From contig JARDZZ010000002.1 in the NCBI GenBank assembly GCA_029240595.1, positions 1-54,592 on the forward strand: a stretch of DNA of 54,592 nt, read 5' to 3'. A program made the translations under genes and the position numbers. Shown one piece after another: positions 41,499 to 49,579 of the stretch. Every line of letters begins with the position of its first letter. Position 1 is the first letter of the stretch. The notes beneath the pieces are model-generated. The model worked only from the letters and a program-made list of their open reading frames with translations, made no database searches and was not told where the DNA came from. This DNA is from Nitrospira sp. GTDB taxonomy: Bacteria; Nitrospirota; Nitrospiria; Nitrospirales; Nitrospiraceae.

Positions 41499-42272
41499 CT
41501 AGACGAATCGGGATACGCTGGCTTCGAAGCTTTGCTTCAGCTGGGCTTCCGGCAGAGTGCGCACACCATCTCGAGTGATCAGCTTGATGACGGGATAAAG
41601 ATTCGCTTCGCGATTCACACCACCTGTCGCACTGTCGAACTCCGCCGCACTCGTCAGCAGCCGCAGGGCTTGAATGGTCGATTGATCCTCACTCATGGCG
41701 TGAAGCGGCTGGTCGCCCCAGGTATTGAGATAATGCAGAATGCCTCTGATGGTCGGCGAGCCGGACCCTGAGACGGCATACTCGACACCCTCGAATTCCG
41801 CCCCGAGAATGTCGTAGAAGAAAATCTTTGCGCTTTCCTGCTCAAAGTCATAGCCGGCGAATATCGGAGCGACCGCTCCCGTCCCAGCCAGCGCCGCAGC
41901 CACATTGTCCTTCAAGAGCTTCGATACCGCACGGAGCTTGCCTTCAAAGCTCAATTCCTGCAATTGCGTGCGCCGGTAGTATTTGAAAGAATGTTCCAGG
42001 ATTCGTACCATTTCATAGGCCGTGGCCGGCACTCCGGCGATGGCCATCACGCTGTGACGATCGATTTCAAGGACTTTGTCGGTGCGATCGTACATCACCA
42101 TGTTCCCGGCAGTTGCACGCCGATCCCCGGCGACAAGGACACCGTCGCGATATTTGAACGCCAGAATGGTCGTCGCAGTCGTGAACTCCTGGCCGTTGCC
42201 GGCCTGGCCTGCCGCACCGAATTGATAGCCTTGCGCTTTCAACAGCTGAAAAAAATCTCCCTGCATACCCAT
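41499..42272 (-). CDS. prcB: Proteasome beta subunit (catalytic)
   Basis: A 257-residue beta subunit with a propeptide of about 33 residues. If T34 becomes residue 1 (TTILAFKYRDGVLVAGDRR), then Asp falls at 17 (GDRR) and Lys at 33 (TDKVLEID), the full catalytic set. The residue before T1 is Ala, not the usual Gly. GSGSP further on is typical of the Ser near the active site. It is 70 bases after the tag gene. Confidence 0.95.
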   Translation of the reverse strand: MGMQGDFFQLLKAQGYQFGAAGQAGNGQEFTTATTILAFKYRDGVLVAGDRRATAGNMVMYDRTDKVLEIDRHSVMAIAGVPATAYEMVRILEHSFKYYRRTQLQELSFEGKLRAVSKLLKDNVAAALAGTGAVAPIFAGYDFEQESAKIFFYDILGAEFEGVEYAVSGSGSPTIRGILHYLNTWGDQPLHAMSEDQSTIQALRLLTSAAEFDSATGGVNREANLYPVIKLITRDGVRTLPEAQLKQSFEASVSRFV

Positions 42273-42342
42273 TCGTCACCTACGCTGAGTTAAATGTCGG
42301 CTGTAGCGTCCGGATCCCGGGAACATTCCGGCTGCGCGAATA

Positions 42343-42537
42343 TTACTGGCCCGTTCGTTGCCGGTAGCGTTCGGCCTGTTTGGGATCGACTTTTTTCATT
42401 CGTTTCATCAAGTTGTCTTTGTCGGGAGACCCGCTTTCCGGCCGCCGCGGCCCTCCACCCTCCTCCGATGGATCAGGCGATTTCGGCATGGGATTGATCG
42501 GCCCTTCCCGTCGTTCCGGTAACATGTCGTAGGTCAT
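42343..42537 (-). CDS. ubact: Pup-like protein modifier, UBact type
   Basis: A 64-residue tag protein, disordered by composition and rich in Pro, Glu, Gly and charged residues. It ends KKVDPKQAERYRQRTGQ. The RTGQ end fits the UBact group described in Gram-negative phyla, including Nitrospirae, rather than the GGQ/GGE of actinobacterial Pup. A C-terminal Gln must be deamidated to Glu by Dop before ligation. MTYDMLPERREGP at 42537 was chosen as start because its ATG overlaps the dop stop by four bases (ATGA). Confidence 0.92.
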   Translation of the reverse strand: MTYDMLPERREGPINPMPKSPDPSEEGGGPRRPESGSPDKDNLMKRMKKVDPKQAERYRQRTGQ

Positions 42538-44060
42538 GATGTGAGATCCTTTCGTGTCTTCCATGCCTCAAGAGCGTCGGCCGGGGAAGCCGCTTCCTCG
42601 AACAACGCGACGCATCGACGGACTTCCAGGGGATCGAACAGGTCCCCCATGTCGAGTATCTTCGGCCGCCAGCCGCCGGAAAAGCGGATTCGCTCCCATT
42701 GCATGTCGGTGATCTGATCTGCGAAACGCCGGACACAGATTCCCCGAAGACCGCCGCGCGTATCGACAGGACCCCGCGCCAAGGCCTCCTCCACATCCGC
42801 GTCGCTCGTCATGCGCCAGACCTTTCCCTCTGCCTCGAGACCGCGATAGAGCCCTCTCTCGGGATTAACATTATGGTATTCCAGATCCAGGCTGGCCAGC
42901 CAGGGGTCGTCCCAGCCGATTTGCTCTTCGCGGATGAATGTCTCGAGCAGCCACTGTTTCGTGACCCAATCGAGCCTTCCCACGAGTTGCTCGCGATGCT
43001 GAATCAGCAAGCGCAAGGTCTCGCCCCATTCACAGAGAATCCAATCGGTCTCCGGATCGGCGCCGGCCAACTCCCGTTGAGCCGTCTCCCAGTAACACTC
43101 TTGAAGCTCCAATCCGGAAAGGTTCCGGCGATCTTTCAATCGGACAGCGGCCTTGAGATCGGGGTCCCGAGCAATCTGCTTCACGGCCGTGACCGGTTCT
43201 TCCAACTCCAGACGAGGTGCGCGGCCTCTTGCAATCAACTCCAATACCAGCTGCGTGGTGCCGACTTTCAGCGCCGTGGCATATTCGCACATGTTGGCGT
43301 CGCCGATAATGAGGTGCAGGCGGCGATACTTCTTCGCATCGGCATGCGGCTCGTCCCGCGTGTTCAGAATCGGGCGATTATGCATCGTGTCGACGCTCAA
43401 TTCGGCTTCGATGAAATCAGCGCGCTGAGAAAGCTGGTAGGTTCCAGGAACATAGCCGGATTCTGCTTCAATCCCCATCTTTCCGGCGCCCGCGACGACC
43501 TGCCGGCTGACGAGGAAGGGCAGCAGCCCTGCCACCAGCGCCGGAAACGGAATGGAACGAGATACCAGATAGTTGTCATGACACCCGTAGCTATGTCCGT
43601 GGAAATCCGTGTTGTTTTTATAGAGCTGTACCGGCGTGCCTCCCAACCGCTGATTGCGGCGATCGGCCGCGCGCTGCACGATGCGCTCCCCGGCCCGATC
43701 ATGAGCCACCAGGTCTTTCAGCGTCCGGCACTCCGGTGACGAGTATTCGGGGTGGGTATGGTCGTTATAAAACCGCGCGCCGTTCGGCAGCACGAGGTCG
43801 CTTTTCATCTCGTGAAACGAAAATGGGCGATGCGCATCGATGCTCGAGAACTGGGCCTCTTCCTTGTCCTGCGCCAAACCCGATACCCGGAACCCCCGCG
43901 CATCTTCGTGTGGATCTTCGCTGGCATAATCCCATCGCCGCTCGAATGGGCGCGTGAGATGCGCCCGTACCAACTCCATGGACTCGACCACGGGATCCAT
44001 GGTGTCCAGGTCGTCCCGGGCAATCCCATACTCCGTTTCAATGCCAAATAGCCGAATCAC
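42534..44060 (-). CDS. dop: Deamidase/depupylase of the Pup/UBact system
   Basis: Dop deamidates the tag C-terminal Gln and can remove the tag from proteins. The 508-residue PafA paralogue has FGIETEYG at the N-terminus and the Dop-type region RRWDYASEDPHEDARGF before RFYNDHTHPEYSSPEC, which carries the catalytic Asp. NTRDEPHADAKKYRRLHLIIGDANMCEYATALKVGTT is shared with PafA. GTG at 44060 with GGAGA upstream was chosen; another GTG 24 bases earlier lacks a ribosome site. It is 43 bases after mpa and overlaps the tag gene. Confidence 0.93.
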   Translation of the reverse strand: MIRLFGIETEYGIARDDLDTMDPVVESMELVRAHLTRPFERRWDYASEDPHEDARGFRVSGLAQDKEEAQFSSIDAHRPFSFHEMKSDLVLPNGARFYNDHTHPEYSSPECRTLKDLVAHDRAGERIVQRAADRRNQRLGGTPVQLYKNNTDFHGHSYGCHDNYLVSRSIPFPALVAGLLPFLVSRQVVAGAGKMGIEAESGYVPGTYQLSQRADFIEAELSVDTMHNRPILNTRDEPHADAKKYRRLHLIIGDANMCEYATALKVGTTQLVLELIARGRAPRLELEEPVTAVKQIARDPDLKAAVRLKDRRNLSGLELQECYWETAQRELAGADPETDWILCEWGETLRLLIQHREQLVGRLDWVTKQWLLETFIREEQIGWDDPWLASLDLEYHNVNPERGLYRGLEAEGKVWRMTSDADVEEALARGPVDTRGGLRGICVRRFADQITDMQWERIRFSGGWRPKILDMGDLFDPLEVRRCVALFEEAASPADALEAWKTRKDLTS

Positions 44061-44103
44061 ACTTCTCCATCCAGAGATGCGCACATGGAGCGGCAGACTG
44101 CGC

Positions 44104-45843
44104 CTAGATGATCTGGTTGACGAGCTGTTCTTCCGTCTGCCGGCCTCGCCGAAAAGACGAGACGCCGACGACTTGTTCCGGATGATGATCGAGCAGTTTC
44201 AACCATTCTTCCGCTGCATCATCAGGCGGTAACACTTCCCCTTCTCGAAATTCCTCCGTGACTGCGTCGAACAGATCCTGAGCCAGCAGGCCGGCTGGCT
44301 GCCCGGATTGAATCGTGCGGTCGATGGCCTTTTCCTTGGCCCGCTGAACGATTGACGCCAAAATGGCGCCGCTGACCAGGTCCCCTCGGTAGAGCACTTT
44401 CTGCTGGCCGTTTCGGAGCCGGACGGACAGCAATCGATTCTCATCACTTCTTTTGAAGATCCGTTCAAGCACATCGCCGGCGAGCGAAGCCATCGCTCTT
44501 CCCTGTTCGCCGCCGCGCTCCGCCAGCAACGCAGGATCGAGTGGCAGGTCGTGATGCAGGTACACCTTCAAGATCTGAGCGGAGGCTTCTCGATTGGGCC
44601 GCGCGACTTTGATCTTGCGATCGATCCGGCCCGGCCGCAGCACGGCTGGATCAATCAAATCCGGCCGGTTCGAGGCCAGAATAATGACGACATCACGGAG
44701 GGACTCGATGCCGTCCATTTCGCTGCAAAACATCGGCACCAAGGTATTGGAGATGTTGAACGACCGCATGGCCCGCCTCGTCCCCAGGATGGACTCGGCT
44801 TCGTCGATAAAGATGAATGGGAGTGCCCCCTCGAGGCGCTTGGCTCTCGCCTGCACGAACAGATCGCGCACCATGCGCTCCGATTCGCCAAGCCACATGT
44901 TGAGAATCTCGGGGCCCTTTACATGAAGGAACGCCCCGCCGGTGATGGGAGCGCGCGCGTCGCCCGTCCCGTGAATGTCCGGAGCAGACTCGCTGACCAG
45001 CTTGGACAGGCTCGCAGCAGCCGCCTGGCCGATGAGTGTTTTGCCGCACCCGGGCGGGCCGTAAAGGAGAAATCCTTTGGGTTGGGAGAACTTGAACTGC
45101 TCGAAGGTGGAGGCATGCAGCAACGGATACTCGATCGCCTTTCGAATCGCCGCGATCGCTTCCTGCTGTCCGCCGATTTGGTCCCACGTGACGTTCGGCG
45201 CCTCGTCGAGCACATGTTTGGCAGCCTTGCGGTCCGCCAGCTTCTCGATGGCGATGCGAAGACTGCTGTCGATCCGGACTTCGTCGCCCGCCTTCAGCTC
45301 CACACCGGCCAAATCGCTCGATCGCTGCAAGATCAGCGATTGCCGTCCCATCTCTTGTTCAAAGCGCAGCCGGCCGTCGGCCATCGCCTCCGTCAGTTTC
45401 AAGATCGGGCCGTTCCGGTCGTAGCCGAGTGTTTTGATCACCGCATAGGCTTCGTTCACAAGAATCTGTGTCCCGATTTTGAGATCGCCGCTGGCGACCC
45501 GCGGATCTACATTCGCATAATATTCGGCGCCTCCCACCAGGATGTGCGCGAGGTCTTCGCCGGGCAAACCCAGCAACATGCCTATCCGGTTGGCGGGTGC
45601 CGTAAGCTTGGCGACTACTTCGCTGACTTTTCTGAACTCCGCTTCCCGCTGCTGGTTGCCTGCTTGGGAAAGCATCACGGCATGACGCAACTTATACAGT
45701 AGCTTCTGCCGGGGATCTGACTCGGGGAACAGCGCGAGACACTGTTCAATGAGCTCGAGGGGATCAGAACCGGTCTTTGTGCCCGGATCCTCCCGCGTGC
45801 TGGTCGGCTCTTGAGGAGAGTCGGGTGCGCGGCGATCACTCAT
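44104..45843 (-). CDS. mpa: Proteasome-associated AAA ATPase (Mpa/ARC)
   Basis: Hexameric unfoldase that feeds tagged proteins to the 20S core. The 579-residue product begins MSDRRAPDSP with GGAGG upstream. A helical coiled-coil segment (residues ~45-80) would bind the tag. Two OB-type domains follow (to ~205), then the AAA core: Walker A GPPGCGKT at 262-269 and Walker B with D347-E348. The extreme C-terminus is LVNQII; it lacks the penultimate Tyr of the gate-opening motif in mycobacterial Mpa. It heads the proteasome genes, 59 bases after htrA. Confidence 0.95.
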   Translation of the reverse strand: MSDRRAPDSPQEPTSTREDPGTKTGSDPLELIEQCLALFPESDPRQKLLYKLRHAVMLSQAGNQQREAEFRKVSEVVAKLTAPANRIGMLLGLPGEDLAHILVGGAEYYANVDPRVASGDLKIGTQILVNEAYAVIKTLGYDRNGPILKLTEAMADGRLRFEQEMGRQSLILQRSSDLAGVELKAGDEVRIDSSLRIAIEKLADRKAAKHVLDEAPNVTWDQIGGQQEAIAAIRKAIEYPLLHASTFEQFKFSQPKGFLLYGPPGCGKTLIGQAAAASLSKLVSESAPDIHGTGDARAPITGGAFLHVKGPEILNMWLGESERMVRDLFVQARAKRLEGALPFIFIDEAESILGTRRAMRSFNISNTLVPMFCSEMDGIESLRDVVIILASNRPDLIDPAVLRPGRIDRKIKVARPNREASAQILKVYLHHDLPLDPALLAERGGEQGRAMASLAGDVLERIFKRSDENRLLSVRLRNGQQKVLYRGDLVSGAILASIVQRAKEKAIDRTIQSGQPAGLLAQDLFDAVTEEFREGEVLPPDDAAEEWLKLLDHHPEQVVGVSSFRRGRQTEEQLVNQII

Positions 45844-45902
45844 GGATGGTCCTCCACATAAGAGAGAGATCCTACCATAGAGAGATCGGAGATTGCCGCC
45901 TG

Positions 45903-47030
45903 CTAATTGACGGCCTGAAGCGTCACGGTGATCTTTTCGCGGCGGTTTCCTCGCAAGATTTCCACGGTCACCTGCTCGCCGACCTTGTGGTCTTCCAACA
46001 CAGCCATCAGCTCGTCGATGGTCGTGACCGGCTTGCCGGCCACGGCGACCACGATGTCGCCGAGTTCTATTCGTCCTGTGGGGGTTTCTCGGGCACCCCT
46101 GAGTCCTGCCCGATCCGCTGCACCGCCCTGCGTGACCTTGCCAATGACCAACCCCTTGATGCCCCATCGCTTCACAATAGCATCTGGCACGAGGGAGACG
46201 CCGAGCCCCGGACGAATGAGCTTGCCATGTTTGATCAGCTCGGGAACGATACGATTGACGGTATCAACCGGGACGGCAAAACCCACTCCGGCGTAGGCTC
46301 CGCTGGGGCTGATGATTTGCGTATTCACGCCGATCAAGCGCCCGGCGCTATCGAGGAGCGGTCCACCTGAATTGCCGGGATTAATCGCCGCATCAGTCTG
46401 CACCACCCCTTCAATGGTCCGGTTGGACAGCGATTTGATGGTCCGACCCAGCGCGCTAACGACTCCTGTGGTCAGGCTGTGATCAAGACCGAACGGATTG
46501 CCAATGGCCAGAACTTTTTGACCGACGCGGAGATCGTGTGAGCTGCCGATGGCTAATGGTTCCAGCAGGCTCTCGGCGGCCTGAATCTGGAGCACGGCTA
46601 AATCGTGATCAGGATCGGCGCCGACCAGTTTGGCCTGATGCTCGCTGCGGTCTGCTAAGGTGACTTTGATCGTATTCGCTCCATAAATCACATGAAAATT
46701 TGTAACGATATGCCCCTGCTTATTCCACACGAAGCCTGAGCCGGATCCTTGGGGGACCTCCAGAACGTCGAAGGACCAAAAATCCCGCTGGATGGCGGTA
46801 TTCGAGATAAACACGACCGACTTGGTCGCTCGCTCGAAGACCGCCATCGTAGCCCGTTCATCAGGGCCCAGCTCTGTGGGGGCCGGGGTAACCGGCCGTG
46901 GCCGCACCTCGACACCATCATAGAGCGCTCCGAGCGGTTTTCCCCAATCGGCAGCCGCAACATCACACAAACGCCCTTCGCCAGCCAGTTGGAGCATCAC
47001 GGCCAGCAGTCCCGCCATGACAGAAACCAT
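45903..47030 (-). CDS. HtrA/Deg-type serine protease with PDZ domain
   Basis: A 375-residue envelope protease. A signal or anchor helix (VMAGLLAVMLQLAGEG) starts the protein. The trypsin-like triad is H113 (TNFHVIY), D143 (DHDLAV) and S221 (NPGNSGGPLL). One PDZ domain lies at about 280-375 (GLVIGKVTQGGAADRAGLRG). ATG at 47030, with GGAGAG upstream, lies six bases after the yjbQ stop codon. Placement directly upstream of the proteasome ATPase links extracytoplasmic and cytosolic protein quality control in one transcript. Confidence 0.94.
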   Translation of the reverse strand: MVSVMAGLLAVMLQLAGEGRLCDVAAADWGKPLGALYDGVEVRPRPVTPAPTELGPDERATMAVFERATKSVVFISNTAIQRDFWSFDVLEVPQGSGSGFVWNKQGHIVTNFHVIYGANTIKVTLADRSEHQAKLVGADPDHDLAVLQIQAAESLLEPLAIGSSHDLRVGQKVLAIGNPFGLDHSLTTGVVSALGRTIKSLSNRTIEGVVQTDAAINPGNSGGPLLDSAGRLIGVNTQIISPSGAYAGVGFAVPVDTVNRIVPELIKHGKLIRPGLGVSLVPDAIVKRWGIKGLVIGKVTQGGAADRAGLRGARETPTGRIELGDIVVAVAGKPVTTIDELMAVLEDHKVGEQVTVEILRGNRREKITVTLQAVN

Positions 47031-47035
47031 CAAGG

Positions 47036-47458
47036 CTACTCTCCGAGGATTTGAATGATGAGATCCCGAGTGCGCGCGCGGGTGTCGAAATCTACCACGA
47101 CGAGCTGTTGCCATGTCCCCAATAGCAGCGACCCGTTCGAAAAGGGAATGGTGACGGAAGGACCTTGCAACTGGCCTCTCAGATGACTATGGCCGTTGTC
47201 TTCTCCCGGATTTTGCTCGTTATGCTGCCAGGACTGATCAGCCGGGGCGATCCGGTCCCAAAACGTTTTCGTGTCCGATCTGATCCCTGGCTCGTCCTCG
47301 ATGACCATGACCGACGCGGTTGTATGCTGAACGAACACGGTCACGATGCCGGCAGACATCTTGGCATGAGCCAGCGCTTCCTGGACGAACTTCGTCACAT
47401 TCTCGATCTGGGTTCCGCCGCGCATGTCGATCCGGAGAGGCAGCGTCTTGACCGCCAT
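47036..47458 (-). CDS. yjbQ: YjbQ-family protein (UPF0047)
   Basis: A 140-residue protein with the conserved FVQHTTASVMVIEDEPG and the C-terminal GTWQQLVVVDFD. Family members have been credited with weak thiamine-phosphate synthase activity; the true role is uncertain. The ATG overlaps the ribosome-site region at the end of the HD gene (GGAGGGGTGAGT), so translation is coupled. Confidence 0.92.
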   Translation of the reverse strand: MAVKTLPLRIDMRGGTQIENVTKFVQEALAHAKMSAGIVTVFVQHTTASVMVIEDEPGIRSDTKTFWDRIAPADQSWQHNEQNPGEDNGHSHLRGQLQGPSVTIPFSNGSLLLGTWQQLVVVDFDTRARTRDLIIQILGE

Positions 47459-47460
47459 AC

Positions 47461-48321
47461 TCACCCCTCCATTCGACGAAGAAATCGTCGCTCTTGGGGC
47501 GTCAACCGGCGGCCTCGTGCTGCCGCAATCACCCCGTTGAACTCCCCGGCGGCGGCCAGCCGTTTCATCACCTTCATCACCTCTACGCTGAGAATCCGCT
47601 CCTGCTCCAATTTATCCAGGTACGCGAAGGCCTCCGCGATGGATTCCTTGCTACGCACGTAATAGTCGCGGCCGCGACGCTGGTTGCTGTACGCTTCGAA
47701 CTGCTCGCAGGCGACCAGCACCTCCGCCAGCTGTTTCACCCAGGGCTGCGCCCGGCTCAACTTTTCCGGATAGTAGTAATACAGCATGACCCGCTGCATC
47801 CAGGGTTCAAATCGCACCCCCATTTGCGTGAGTGACGATCGCACCGCCCGTAATCTCTTTGCCAAACGGCGGGCATACCCGAGCCGCATTTCTATCTGCT
47901 CCTTTACCCAGGCGGTGACGGGAATGCCGTCAGCTTCGAGCGCTTCTCTATACCGGGCGACGAACGCTTCGGTCTCGCGGCCATAGGGCGTCTCGGGATG
48001 GATGGCCCGCCACTCGCGGGGTCTCGTTGGAATCCCGTGAGCCTTCGCCCAGGACCAGATTTTTCCGAACAGGCGGCGATCCAGGCCGGCCCGTCCCAAG
48101 TCATGTAAAAGACAGGCAATTTGATACTGGCGCACACGCTCGGTTCCATGTCCCAATGCGGAGGCCACGGCAGCGCACATGCGCGCGGTGCGGACAGCAT
48201 GGGCCCGGTCATAGCCCCGAATGACACGTCGCTTGTGAAGGGGATGAGACACGTCGTACAGGCGCATGAGCCGGGAAACGAGAGAGCGGGAAACCAGGAG
48301 CGGGGCGCGTTGGGTGTCCAT
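47461..48321 (-). CDS. HD-domain phosphohydrolase, first gene of the proteasome operon
   Basis: A 286-residue protein. The HD motif is present as H41 (YDRAHAVRTARM) and H73-D74 (CLLHDLGRAGLD), so a metal-dependent phosphohydrolase, possibly on nucleotides, is likely. The C-terminal half is Arg-rich and helical with no recognised domain. The ATG lies about 24 bases after the predicted transcription start. In-frame codons farther upstream would precede the promoter -10 and were rejected. Confidence 0.82.
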   Translation of the reverse strand: MDTQRAPLLVSRSLVSRLMRLYDVSHPLHKRRVIRGYDRAHAVRTARMCAAVASALGHGTERVRQYQIACLLHDLGRAGLDRRLFGKIWSWAKAHGIPTRPREWRAIHPETPYGRETEAFVARYREALEADGIPVTAWVKEQIEMRLGYARRLAKRLRAVRSSLTQMGVRFEPWMQRVMLYYYYPEKLSRAQPWVKQLAEVLVACEQFEAYSNQRRGRDYYVRSKESIAEAFAYLDKLEQERILSVEVMKVMKRLAAAGEFNGVIAAARGRRLTPQERRFLRRMEG

Positions 48322-48351
48322 CGGCTCTTCGACTCGCGTTTCGTCGCGCGC

Positions 48352-48381
48352 AGAATATCCGTCGAAGAAACTGAGTGTCAA
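48352..48381 (-). promoter_or_regulatory. Consensus promoter of the HD-yjbQ-htrA-proteasome operon
   Basis: Minus strand TTGACA (48381-48376), 18 bases, TATTCT (48357-48352). The first gene starts about 24 bases after the predicted +1. No comparable promoter was found at the joints between the HD gene and pafA. Confidence 0.8.
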
Positions 48382-48465
48382 GGCAAGATCGCGAGAACAC
48401 TCGATCAATGGTGAGATGTTTGCTATGCTTCGCGTGCAATCGTCATCTGAATCGAGCGACCATTG

Positions 48466-49077
48466 ATGCGGATATCTCACCTGGCCACGACTCTGCTGAT
48501 CGTCGGGGCATTCAACATCGGTCCGGCAGACGCCTCGCCTAGCGAACAACTGGCTGATCTCACCGGCAAGGCGTCCGTCAGCGTGACCTTTACCGGTCGC
48601 GACAACTTCAACAGCGAGTACCGGTACGATCTGACCGTCCGGAACCGGTCCAGCGATCCGTTGATCGCCGATTCACTCATCATCGTTCTGGAGAAAATCA
48701 CCAATCTCGCCGGCGAAGACCGGGAGCCGCTGAAAAGTGAACCGCTCCTCAATCGGTTTGAAATTGTGGGGCAGGACGGCGAAACGGAAGACGGCAAACC
48801 GTTTTTTCGCGTGCCGGTTGGCGCCAGCCCTGATCTGGCTCCCCTGACCGACAGCCTTCCGCTTTCCATTCGCATTCGCAACAGGGATTACGTGTCAGTC
48901 TTCACTCCGTCATTCCGCGTGTACGGGAAAAAACGGCCACCCGCTGAACCCAAGCCGTCGGCCGGTCAAACACAGCCGGTCCCTTCGCCACAGGATCGGC
49001 AGACTGACAGATTAATCCAACTGCTGCTGAAAAAAGGCCTCATCACCGAGGAAGAGCGGAAAACGATCCAGCCATGA
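48466..49077 (+). CDS. Secreted protein of unknown function
   Basis: A 203-residue protein with signal peptide (MRISHLATTLLIVGAFNIGPADA). The middle is a beta-rich domain (ASVSVTFTGRDNFNSEYRYDLTVRNRSSDPL) resembling Ig-like folds in pattern. A Pro-rich linker leads to a C-terminal helix (DRLIQLLLKKGLITEEERKTIQ) like the SHOCT motif. ATG at 48466 was preferred over an adjacent TTG. It overlaps the HIT gene by four bases and is divergent from the proteasome operon. Confidence 0.75.
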   Translation: MRISHLATTLLIVGAFNIGPADASPSEQLADLTGKASVSVTFTGRDNFNSEYRYDLTVRNRSSDPLIADSLIIVLEKITNLAGEDREPLKSEPLLNRFEIVGQDGETEDGKPFFRVPVGASPDLAPLTDSLPLSIRIRNRDYVSVFTPSFRVYGKKRPPAEPKPSAGQTQPVPSPQDRQTDRLIQLLLKKGLITEEERKTIQP

Positions 49078-49490
49078 GCGATCCGCCGTGTGATGCCTGT
49101 GCCGGGGTGTGGCCTCCTGCCGATCACTTCATTGCCGACCTGGGTCTGTCCTTGGCCTATCTGCACGACGATCAGTTCTTTCCCGGCTGGACCGTGCTCC
49201 TATTCAAGCGTCATGCGACGGAACTCTTCCATCTTGCACCGACCGAGCGCATCCAACTGATGGAAGAAGTCAGCCGCTTGACCAAGGTGCTTGCCGAAAC
49301 GTTCCAGGCAAGAAAAATGAACTACGAGTTGCTGGGCAATCAACGGCCTCACATTCATTGGCACCTGATCCCGCGTCTGGACCACGATCCGGCTCCTCTC
49401 GAACCGGTCTGGCGCGTTCCACATGACCGCATCGCCCTCTCCCCGGAACAGGTAGGCACGACCATTTCGCTGATCAAGAAGCAGCTGTGA
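49074..49490 (+). CDS. HIT-family protein, Ap4A-hydrolase-like
   Basis: A 138-residue histidine-triad protein with HIHWHLIPR as the active site near residue 93. CDAC at the N-terminus may bind zinc. Residues YLHDDQFFPGWTVLLFKRHATELFHL follow the pattern of bacterial diadenosine-polyphosphate hydrolases. It is translationally coupled to the secreted-protein gene. It differs from the HINT-like protein at 17154. Confidence 0.88.
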   Translation: MSDPPCDACAGVWPPADHFIADLGLSLAYLHDDQFFPGWTVLLFKRHATELFHLAPTERIQLMEEVSRLTKVLAETFQARKMNYELLGNQRPHIHWHLIPRLDHDPAPLEPVWRVPHDRIALSPEQVGTTISLIKKQL

Positions 49491-49536
49491 TCGACTCCTC
49501 ACCCCGGGCCTTATCGACCAACCGCTTCCCCCTCGG

Positions 49537-49545
49537 TGGTATAAT
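49537..49545 (+). promoter_or_regulatory. Extended -10 promoter before the TPR/Sel1 gene
   Basis: TG-G-TATAAT (49537-49545), a perfect -10 with extended TG and no clear -35, 35 bases before the ATG. Confidence 0.6.
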
Positions 49546-49579
49546 GTTGCCCATTCGATGAACGGAGGAGTCTCGGTCG

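Noticed and set aside
42487-43739. Long plus-strand frame opposite dop, and similar frames opposite leuA, pafA and mpa
   Set aside because: High GC content opens antisense frames opposite real genes; these have no ribosome sites or family motifs.
45844-46167. N-terminal extension of the Mpa frame by about 108 codons
   Set aside because: The extension is Arg/Gly/His-rich, lies antisense-free but out of frame over htrA, and a GGAGG-preceded ATG at 45843 gives the family N-terminus.
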